Below are positions 54,603 through 60,674 of a stretch of DNA of 60,674 nt, in pieces. Positions within the stretch are counted from its first letter, which is position 1. Each line of letters starts with the position of its first letter. The stretch comes from Alphaproteobacteria bacterium (lineage in GTDB: Bacteria > Pseudomonadota > Alphaproteobacteria > UBA828), in NCBI GenBank assembly GCA_011523425.1, contig WTGU01000042.1, forward strand, positions 1-60,674, read 5' to 3'. A model generated the notes under the pieces. It saw nothing but the letters and a program-made list of their open reading frames with translations. It made no database searches and had not been told where the DNA came from. Made by a program: the position numbers and the translations under genes.

Positions 54603-54649
54603 GGCCGTGCCCCCCTGCACGCGATCGCCAGCCGTTCGGCCGCCGAGGG

Positions 54650-55660
54650 CTAGCTGCCCGCCCCGTTCCAGAGCTTCGCCTTGGCCGCGTCGACGTCGAT
54701 GTCGTAGAGCGCGGCCGCGTTGAGCCCGAGGATCTTCTTCTTCACCTCGGGCGTGAGGTCGACGCCGCGCTCCTGCTTGATGTCGTCCGGCAGCTCGAAG
54801 CTCCAGAACTTCTCGACCAGCCACTTGGGCGTCCAGATGGCGTAGTCGCTGGCGAAGGTGAGCTTGTCCTCGCCCACCCAGAACAGCAGCTCGGCGATCA
54901 CCTCCGCGAAGTAGCGCGGACGCGCGTGCATGAAGGGCATCACTACCGCGAGCCCGCCCCAGACGTTCGCCTCCTGCACGGCGATCCAGCAGAAGTCGTC
55001 CAGCCGCGGCAGCCCGACATGCTCGACGATGAAGTTGAGGTTGGGGAAGTCCGTCGCCGCGTAGTCCACGTCGTGGCAGTCGAAGGCGTCCTTGGCCAGC
55101 GGCGTGATGGTCGGCCCCTTGTGGACGTGCATGTTGGTGATGCCGAGCTTCTCGCAGAGCTCGAAGCAGCGGTAGGCCTCGGTGTCGTTGAGCCGCCAGC
55201 CGCGCGAGGCGCCGCGCCACTCGGCCGTGTAGAGCTTCACGCCCCGGATGCCGTAGGCCTCCTTCAGCGCGTGGATGTTCTCCAGCGCGGCCGTGCCCTC
55301 GCGCGGGTCAAACGAGCCGTTGAGGATGAAGCGGTCGGGGTGGGCCTCGGTGATGACGGCGTTCTGCTCCGTGGTGTTGAAGCCCTCGATGTAGAACTCC
55401 TTGAGGTAGGTCGGCTGGATGATCGCCATGTCGACCGGCCCGTCGACGAAGAGGTCGCGGACCATGGTCTCCGCGTCGTACTTCTCGAACTTCTCCTGGG
55501 GCCAGACCTCCTGCTCGGGGCTGAGCGCGCTGTGATAGGCGTAGAAGCAGTCGATGAACTGCTTGCCGTGGATGTTGCGCTGGTTTGCCGGCGCGGCGTT
55601 CCAGAAATGGGTGTGCGCGTCGACGACGAACAGCTCCTCCCCGTCGCTGGTCCTGTACAT
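54650..55660 (-). CDS. Amidohydrolase family (TIM-barrel) hydrolase
   Basis: This 336-residue amidohydrolase of the amidohydrolase_2 group has the N-terminal metal motif VDAHTHFWN, internal histidines HVHKGP and EHVGLPR, and the C-terminal Asp in FASDYAIWTPKW. It would be a decarboxylase or hydrolase; the substrate is unknown. Close relatives sit in propane monooxygenase clusters with a DUF59 protein, exactly as the next gene here. Start ATG at 55660 follows GGGAGCAGG. Confidence 0.85.
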   Translation of the reverse strand: MYRTSDGEELFVVDAHTHFWNAAPANQRNIHGKQFIDCFYAYHSALSPEQEVWPQEKFEKYDAETMVRDLFVDGPVDMAIIQPTYLKEFYIEGFNTTEQNAVITEAHPDRFILNGSFDPREGTAALENIHALKEAYGIRGVKLYTAEWRGASRGWRLNDTEAYRCFELCEKLGITNMHVHKGPTITPLAKDAFDCHDVDYAATDFPNLNFIVEHVGLPRLDDFCWIAVQEANVWGGLAVVMPFMHARPRYFAEVIAELLFWVGEDKLTFASDYAIWTPKWLVEKFWSFELPDDIKQERGVDLTPEVKKKILGLNAAALYDIDVDAAKAKLWNGAGS

Positions 55661-55794
55661 CACCTGCTCCCTTCGGCTGCGACCGAGGGCGAGGGTAGCC
55701 GGGCCGGCGCCAAACACAAGCCGCTATGCGATGCGCCGCCCTGCAACCTCGGGGTTGCGCCCGGCCCACGCCGTTGCGGCATACTCGCGGTGCA

Positions 55795-56724
55795 ATGACC
55801 GACGCCTGGACCGTTCCCGAGCCCGACGACGTGCACGAGGTGCGCACGGCGGACGGCTACCCCATCGCGCTGCGCCGATACGGAAAGCCGGATGGCCCCA
55901 GGCTCGTCATGAGCCACGGGAACGGCTTCGCGATCGACGCCTACTGGCCCTACTGGTCCCGCTTCATCGAGGAATTCGACGTCTTCGTGCACGACATCCG
56001 CAGTCATGGCCGCAATCCCGTCGGCGACCTGGACGTGCACAGTATCCCCATGATCGCGGAGGACTTCACCTGCGTCTCGCGCCACATCGACCGGCGCTTC
56101 GGCGCGAGATCCAAGGTGGGCGTGTTCCATTCGCTCTCGGCGCTGGCGGTGCTGCACGCGCCCATCGTCCACGACTATGCCGCCCTGGTGCTGTTCGACC
56201 CGCCGATCCTGTTGCCGGGCAGGACCACGGGCGATCTGGAGAAGGTCGGGTCCACGATGGGGAGGGCGACGCGCAAGCGGCGGGAGCGCTTCGAGACGCC
56301 GGCGGCGTACGCGGCGTTTCTCTCGACCAGGGACGCGTTCGCCGGCCTGGACGCGGGCGGGCTCGACCTCCTCGCGCGCGCCACGCTCCGGCCCGTCGGC
56401 ACCAGCGCCGGCTACAGGCTGAGCTGTCCGCCCGAGCACGAGGCCCGGATGTGGGATTCCCTCTATCCCTTCGCGCGGATGGTGGACTACGGCGCGATCC
56501 CCTGTCCGATCAAGGTGATCGGCTCCGATCCCACCATGTGCAACTCGTTCCTTCCGAGCACCGAAGTACCTGAGCTGCTGCGTCTGGACTACGACTTCGT
56601 TCCCGAAACGACGCACCTGCTGCAATTGGAGAACCCGGAGGCGTGCGCCGCCTTCACCCTCGACTACCTCGCCAGGCGAGGCCGCGGCCGTCGCGCGGAA
56701 TCGCGGGACGGCCGGCTGCCGTGA
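55795..56724 (+). CDS. Alpha/beta hydrolase with a C-terminus donated by a repeat
   Basis: This 309-residue alpha/beta-fold hydrolase has an oxyanion HGNGFAID strand, the elbow GVFHSLSA (Ser at FHSLS), and a C-terminal His in ETTHLLQLENP. The fold is clear; the substrate is unknown. The last residues (RDGRLP) and the TGA stop are encoded by repeat copy D, so the original C-terminus was altered by its arrival. It is divergent from the amidohydrolase gene, 134 bp away. Confidence 0.82.
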   Translation: MTDAWTVPEPDDVHEVRTADGYPIALRRYGKPDGPRLVMSHGNGFAIDAYWPYWSRFIEEFDVFVHDIRSHGRNPVGDLDVHSIPMIAEDFTCVSRHIDRRFGARSKVGVFHSLSALAVLHAPIVHDYAALVLFDPPILLPGRTTGDLEKVGSTMGRATRKRRERFETPAAYAAFLSTRDAFAGLDAGGLDLLARATLRPVGTSAGYRLSCPPEHEARMWDSLYPFARMVDYGAIPCPIKVIGSDPTMCNSFLPSTEVPELLRLDYDFVPETTHLLQLENPEACAAFTLDYLARRGRGRRAESRDGRLP

Positions 56725-56768
56725 GCGACAAAGAGGCTGGAGCGTTTCCGCGTATAGCGGCCACTCCC
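56708..56768. repeat. Dispersed multi-hairpin element, copy D (3' half, degraded)
   Basis: GGCCGGCTGCCGTGAGCGAC and the following AAAGAGGCTGGAGCGTTTCCG are identical to copy B. The terminal stem is degraded to GGAGCGTTTCCGC / GCGGCCACTCC. The left half of the element is missing. The hydrolase TGA at 56722-56724 is inside it. Unlike copies A-C it lies between tandem genes. Confidence 0.88.
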
Positions 56769-56770
56769 TC

Positions 56771-56792
56771 TATCGCGCCGTGGGGCGCGATA
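56771..56792. promoter_or_regulatory. Perfect 9-bp inverted repeat upstream of the cyclase operon
   Basis: TATCGCGCC-gtgg-GGCGCGATA lies just after repeat copy D and 62 bp before the cyclase start. It could be an operator for the cyclase-CobW genes or a terminator for the hydrolase; there is no T-run on the plus strand, which favours an operator. Confidence 0.45.
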
Positions 56793-56854
56793 TGGCACGC
56801 GGACCGCGCCGCTGCTAAGCTGGCGGCCGCGCGCAACGAGACGGGACGAGGGCG

Positions 56855-57559
56855 ATGGCTGAGCGGATGGTCGACCTGACGTTGACGCTGACCGACAACA
56901 TGCCGGCGCACAAGCTCTTCCAGCGGCCGGTCATCGTGCCCCACTACACCCACGAGCAGACCCGCGAGCAGTTCTTCCTGGGCGTCGAGGACGACCGCCT
57001 CTCCTTCGCGACCACCTACATGGGCATGATCGACCATATCGGCACCCACGTGGACGCCTTCTACCACGTCAATCCCGACGGCGCGCCGGTGGACCAGATG
57101 CCGCTCGACATGTTCATGGGCAAGGCGGTCTGCTGGGACCTGACCCATATCCCCGACCTCGGCGACATCGACGTGGCCGACTTCGAGGCGGCGGAGGAGA
57201 AGGGCGGGGTCAAGGTGGACGGCCACATCGTGCTGCTCAACACCGGCCTCCACAACCGCCACTACCCGGACGTGAAGTCGGTCTGGAGCAACCCCGGCAT
57301 CACCGCGGCCGCGACCCACTGGCTGGCCGATCGCGGCTCCAGGCTGCACGGCGTCGAGGGCCCGTCGACCGACAAGCCGTCCGACAATCTCTTCCCCAAC
57401 CACCGCGTCTGCCGCGACCGCGGCATTGCCCACTACGAGTGGTTGATCAACCTGGAGGAGCTGGTCGGCAAGGGCGAGTTCATGTTCTACGGGCCGCCCA
57501 TCAAGCTCGGCAACGGCAGCGGCGCGCCCGTCCGCGCCTGGGCGATCGTCGACGAGTAG
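56855..57559 (+). CDS. Metal-dependent cyclase/formamidase-type hydrolase
   Basis: This 234-residue protein of the cyclase family (kynurenine formamidase KynB-like) has the metal motif HIGTHVD (His61, His65, Asp67), LLNTGLHNR and GVEGPSTDKP, all family marks. It hydrolyses an amide or cyclic amide using Zn or Mn. It is followed 38 bp later by a CobW-type GTPase, so it may be that chaperone's metal client. Start ATG at 56855. Confidence 0.87.
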   Translation: MAERMVDLTLTLTDNMPAHKLFQRPVIVPHYTHEQTREQFFLGVEDDRLSFATTYMGMIDHIGTHVDAFYHVNPDGAPVDQMPLDMFMGKAVCWDLTHIPDLGDIDVADFEAAEEKGGVKVDGHIVLLNTGLHNRHYPDVKSVWSNPGITAAATHWLADRGSRLHGVEGPSTDKPSDNLFPNHRVCRDRGIAHYEWLINLEELVGKGEFMFYGPPIKLGNGSGAPVRAWAIVDE

Positions 57560-57597
57560 GTCGCGCCGGCCGCCGCTCGGTACCGGGAGAGGCGCCG

Positions 57598-58701
57598 GTG
57601 ACACGCATCGACGAGCGCACGCTCGACGAGCGGATCCCCATCACGCTGCTCACGGGCTTCCTCGGCGCCGGCAAGACCACCCTCGTCAACCGCCTGCTCG
57701 CAGCGCCTAACGCCGGCAGGATCGCCGTCATCGTCAACGAGTTCGGCGAGATCGGCATCGACGGCGACCTCATCGCCCGCGCCAGCGAGGACATGCTGGA
57801 GCTGACCAACGGCTGCATCTGCTGCGCCGCCCAGGGCGATCTGATGGACGGGCTCAACCGTCTGTTCCTGCGCAAGGTGGGCCTCGCCGAGCCTAGCATC
57901 GACTTCGACAAGATCGTGATCGAGACCACAGGCATCGCCGATCCCTCGCCGCTGGCCCGGCTCTTCTACACCGACATGAAGCTCGACCTCACCTTCCGCC
58001 TCGACGCGGTGCTGACGGTGGTGGACCTCAAGCACGTGCGAGGCCAGCTCGCGCGCTCGCCGGAGGCGGAGAAGCAGGTCGCCATCGCCGACAAGCTGAT
58101 CTTCAACAAGCGCGACCTGGTGGACGACGACGAATTCGCCACCGCCGTGGCGGCGGTCGAGCGCCTCAACCCCTTCTCGGTCAAGGAGGTCACCACCCAC
58201 GGCGCGCTGCCGGCAGACCGGCTGCTCGACCTCGACCTCTTCGAGCCCAAGCGCCGCGACGACATGGTGGGAGCCTGGATCGGCGCCGACCGGCCGGCGG
58301 ACTCCGACGGTGCCTCAACCGACCGCGGCGGCGAGGGTCGCGGCCATGACGACCACGTCCACACGCCAGGCGTGGGCGCGGTCTGCCTGCAGGGCCGGGA
58401 GCCGCTCGAGTGGAACGCGCTGCTCCGCTTCCTCCTGGAGCTGACGCAGGAGAAGGGCGAGGACCTCTTCCGGGTCAAGGGCATGGTCCATTTCCAGAAC
58501 GTCGAGAAGCCGGTGATCCTGCAGGGCGTGCAGGCGACCTTCAGCCCGCCGACCTACGCCGAGGCGTGGCCGCGCGGCGAGGTCGCGACGCGGATCGTGG
58601 TGATCGGCCGCGACCTCGACGAGGCGGCGATGCAGGCGCGCTTCAAGGCCTGCGTGGCGAAGCGGGAGGCCGTGCTCGATCGCGGCCTCGGCGCCATCTG
58701 A
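57598..58701 (+). CDS. CobW/COG0523 family GTPase (metallochaperone)
   Basis: This 367-residue G3E-family GTPase has Walker A GFLGAGKTT (20-28), the zinc-binding GCICC (71-75), VIETTGIADPSP and NKRD as the guanine motif. A His/Asp-rich loop HDDHVH precedes the C-terminal CobW_C domain. COG0523 proteins deliver zinc or other metals to enzymes; the adjacent metal-dependent cyclase is a plausible client. The GTG start at 57598 follows GGGAGAGG. Confidence 0.9.
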   Translation: MTRIDERTLDERIPITLLTGFLGAGKTTLVNRLLAAPNAGRIAVIVNEFGEIGIDGDLIARASEDMLELTNGCICCAAQGDLMDGLNRLFLRKVGLAEPSIDFDKIVIETTGIADPSPLARLFYTDMKLDLTFRLDAVLTVVDLKHVRGQLARSPEAEKQVAIADKLIFNKRDLVDDDEFATAVAAVERLNPFSVKEVTTHGALPADRLLDLDLFEPKRRDDMVGAWIGADRPADSDGASTDRGGEGRGHDDHVHTPGVGAVCLQGREPLEWNALLRFLLELTQEKGEDLFRVKGMVHFQNVEKPVILQGVQATFSPPTYAEAWPRGEVATRIVVIGRDLDEAAMQARFKACVAKREAVLDRGLGAI

Positions 58702-58726
58702 ACGACGATTCGGGCAGGAGAGGACC

Positions 58727-60121
58727 ATGAGCTTCGCCTACATGACGGCGCTCGAACTGAAGGACCTGCTGGCCAGGGGCAGCATCTCGCCGGTGGAGCT
58801 GGTCGCCGACACGCTCGCGCGCCAGGAGGCGCTGGAGCCCCGGATCAACGCCTTCGTCACGGCGACGCCGGAAGTGGCGCTCGCCGCGGCCCGCGCGCAG
58901 GAGCGTGCCATCGCTGCGGGCGAGGGGGGCGCGATCGCCGGCCTGCCGGTCTCGGTCAAGGACCTGGTGGCCATGGCCGGCGTGCCGCTCACCTTCGGCT
59001 CGCGCCCCTTCGCGGACAACGTGGCGGATGCCGACGCGCCGGCGGTGGAGCGGATCAGGGAGGCCGGCGGCTGCATCGTCGGCAAGACCACCACCAGCGA
59101 GTTCGGCTGCAAGGCAGTCTGCGACAGCCCGCTCACCGGCATCACCCGCAACCCCTGGGACCTGGAGAAGACCTCCGGCGGCTCAAGCGGCGGTGCCGGC
59201 GCGAGCGTCGCGGCCGGGCTGACGCCGTTCGCGCTCGGCACCGACGGCGGCGGCTCGGTGCGGATTCCGTCGGCGCTCTGCGGCCTCTTCGGCATCAAGG
59301 CGCAGTTCGGCCGTGTCCCCGTGTTCCCGGTCTCCGCCGCGCCCACCCTCTCCCACGTCGGCTCGATGGCGCGGACGGTGCGGGATGCCGCGCTGCTGCT
59401 CGGCGTCATGGCCGGCCACGACCGTCGCGATGCCTTCGGAGTCGCCGAGCCCACGCCGGATTTCCTCGCCGCCTGCGATGCGGGGGCGGACGGGATGCGG
59501 ATCGCCTGGAGCCCCACCTTCGGCTACGCCGCACCGGAGCCCGAGGTCGCGGCCCTCTGCGAAGCGGCCGCCCGGCGCTTCGAGGAACTGGGCTGCAGCG
59601 TCGAGCTGGTGGAGGATGCGCTGGGCACCGATCCGGTCGAGATCTGGATGGCGGAGTTCTACGGCGGCATCGGCACCAAGCTGAAGGACCTGATGGCGGA
59701 AAAGCCGGAGGAGCTGGACCCCGCCGTGGTCGCGACGCTCGGCGCCGGGCTCGACCGCTCGATGGTGGCGTATTTCGAGCAGCTCTTCGCCCGCTACGAG
59801 TTCCGCGAGCGCATGCGCCAGCTCTTCGAGCGCTACGACCTGCTGCTCTCGCCGACGCTGCCGTGCGCCGCCTTCGAGGCGGGCCGCGACACGCCGCCGG
59901 GGCACGCGGCCCGGAACATCGTCTCCTGGGTCTACTACACCTATCCCTTCAATCTGACCGGCCAGCCGGCGGCCTCGATCCCGGCGGGCTTCACCGAAGG
60001 GGGGCTGCCGGTGGGCCTGCAGATGGTCGCCGGCATCAACCGCGAGGTGGACATCCTGCGCGCCGCCGCAGCCTACGAGGAAGCGGCGCCCTGGGCGGAC
60101 CGCCGGCCGCCGCTGGGCTGA
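58727..60121 (+). CDS. Amidase signature family amidase
   Basis: This 464-residue amidase has Lys78 in VSVKDL, GGSS at 151-154 and nucleophile Ser177 in DGGGSVRIP. It resembles aspartyl/glutamyl-tRNA amidotransferase A-like amidases and indole-acetamide-type amidases but is free-standing. It follows the CobW GTPase by 25 bp and precedes the truncated amidase by 46 bp, so the three may share a transcript. It is not a close copy of the amidase at 3333-4778. Confidence 0.92.
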   Translation: MSFAYMTALELKDLLARGSISPVELVADTLARQEALEPRINAFVTATPEVALAAARAQERAIAAGEGGAIAGLPVSVKDLVAMAGVPLTFGSRPFADNVADADAPAVERIREAGGCIVGKTTTSEFGCKAVCDSPLTGITRNPWDLEKTSGGSSGGAGASVAAGLTPFALGTDGGGSVRIPSALCGLFGIKAQFGRVPVFPVSAAPTLSHVGSMARTVRDAALLLGVMAGHDRRDAFGVAEPTPDFLAACDAGADGMRIAWSPTFGYAAPEPEVAALCEAAARRFEELGCSVELVEDALGTDPVEIWMAEFYGGIGTKLKDLMAEKPEELDPAVVATLGAGLDRSMVAYFEQLFARYEFRERMRQLFERYDLLLSPTLPCAAFEAGRDTPPGHAARNIVSWVYYTYPFNLTGQPAASIPAGFTEGGLPVGLQMVAGINREVDILRAAAAYEEAAPWADRRPPLG

Positions 60122-60167
60122 TCTCCGCCGACGGCTCGCCGCGAGGCAGACAGCAAGGGAGGCGGCG

Positions 60168-60674
60168 ATGCCGCTCGATGACGAGGTCCGCAAGGCGCTC
60201 GACACCATCTTCTCCGGCGATGCCGGGCTCTACCGGACACGCGGCTGGAACCAGCGTTCCGGGTTCGGCACGCGGCCGGCGCTTCTCAACATCGACCTCG
60301 CCAACGCCTGGACCCGCCCGGGCCACCGCTTCTCCTGCGAGGACATGGACGAGCGGATCATCCCCGGCGTGCAGCGCCTGCTCGCGGCCGCCCGGGCCAA
60401 GCGACTGCCGATCGTCTACACCACCACCGCCTTCTGCAGCCGCTTCGACATGGGCGCCTACCCGCTCAAGAAGCCCTTCGAGGACCTCATGCTGGGAACG
60501 GAAGCGACCGAGATCGACGCCCGCGTCGCGCCGGAAGAGGGCGTCGACACGCTGATCGTCAAGAAGCGGCCGAGCGCCTTCGCCGGCACCCATCTCGGCG
60601 GCATCCTGCGGGCCGGCGGCATCGACACGCTGATCTGCACCGGCGTCACCATGGCCGGCTGCGTCAGGCACACG
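60168..60674 (+). CDS. Isochorismatase-fold cysteine hydrolase, N-carbamoylsarcosine-amidase-like (3' end cut by window)
   Basis: The 169 residues present contain the Cys-hydrolase triad: Asp43 in NIDLANAW, Lys132 or Lys133 in VKKRPSAF and Cys165 in TMAGCVR. The spacing resembles N-carbamoylsarcosine amidohydrolase, which releases sarcosine, CO2 and ammonia; nicotinamidase and isochorismatase are less likely because of the long N-terminus. The gene continues past the window edge. With soxBDAG in the window, a supply of sarcosine is a reasonable inference. RBS AAGGGAGG. Confidence 0.82.
   Translation, partial: MPLDDEVRKALDTIFSGDAGLYRTRGWNQRSGFGTRPALLNIDLANAWTRPGHRFSCEDMDERIIPGVQRLLAAARAKRLPIVYTTTAFCSRFDMGAYPLKKPFEDLMLGTEATEIDARVAPEEGVDTLIVKKRPSAFAGTHLGGILRAGGIDTLICTGVTMAGCVRHT

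Overview
The window is about 60.7 kb of very GC-rich, tightly packed DNA (roughly 70% G+C by eye) from what looks like an alphaproteobacterial chromosome. The evidence is the plsY-dprA-topA-rnr gene order, the argD-argF pair, a heterotetrameric sarcosine oxidase operon, many GTG starts, many 1-4 bp start/stop overlaps (ATGA, GTGA), and the short palindromic intergenic repeats common in that class. A genus cannot be named from the sequence alone; a Rhodospirillales-like lineage is my guess. I recognise 55 protein genes, one truncated at each window edge. I saw no rRNA, tRNA, CRISPR array, integrase or transposase.

Layout. 0-9.1 kb holds an amide/hydantoin theme: truncated SDR, hydantoin-racemase-like protein, PhyH dioxygenase, orphan DNA methyltransferase, amidase, cupin and dihydropyrimidinase, then argF and argD. 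9.3-11.1 kb is a clearly AT-richer insert with a single AAA ATPase/TOPRIM-like gene. 11.1-15.4 kb has an acetolactate-synthase-type ThDP enzyme and a large MscS channel. 15.4-26.7 kb runs rightward: arsC-like, HDAC-like deacetylase, zinc ADH, plsY, dprA, topA, rnr, an MFS transporter and a phytase-like esterase. 26.7-28.2 kb is a lipoprotein that appears to join a zincin protease domain to a TbpB-like barrel. 28.4-36.1 kb has a LeuCD-like hydro-lyase, a lone ABC permease, a class III aminotransferase, RidA, mtnK and an M19-like protein lacking metal ligands. 36.3-46.6 kb has two TIGR0428x-type glycosyltransferases, RidA, a moaB-like protein, uracil-DNA glycosylase, a MetX-like hydrolase, an SDR, an acyl-CoA ligase, GNAT, EamA and a second PhyH dioxygenase. 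46.7-51.8 kb is soxBDAG. 52.0-60.7 kb has a CoA-binding protein with MetY, a DUF59 protein with an amidohydrolase, an alpha/beta hydrolase, a metal-dependent cyclase with a CobW GTPase, a second amidase and a truncated isochorismatase-fold amidase.

How the genes fit together. Core functions (arginine synthesis, phospholipid acylation, DNA uptake and topology, RNA decay) sit beside catabolism of C-N compounds: two amidases, dihydropyrimidinase, an N-carbamoyl-amidase-like protein and folate-linked sarcosine oxidase. That suggests scavenging of amides, hydantoins and N-methyl amino acids. Sulfur genes (mtnK, MetX-like, MetY) are scattered.

The least explained signal is a 148-bp multi-hairpin intergenic element. 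Two full copies and one near-full copy sit exactly between convergent genes and supply stop codons, and a 3' half copy encodes the C-terminus of a hydrolase. Its stems covary between copies and its ends form imperfect terminal inverted repeats. The next most interesting items are the AT-rich ATPase/TOPRIM gene, the protease/TbpB-like lipoprotein, and two enzymes that lack canonical catalytic or metal residues.
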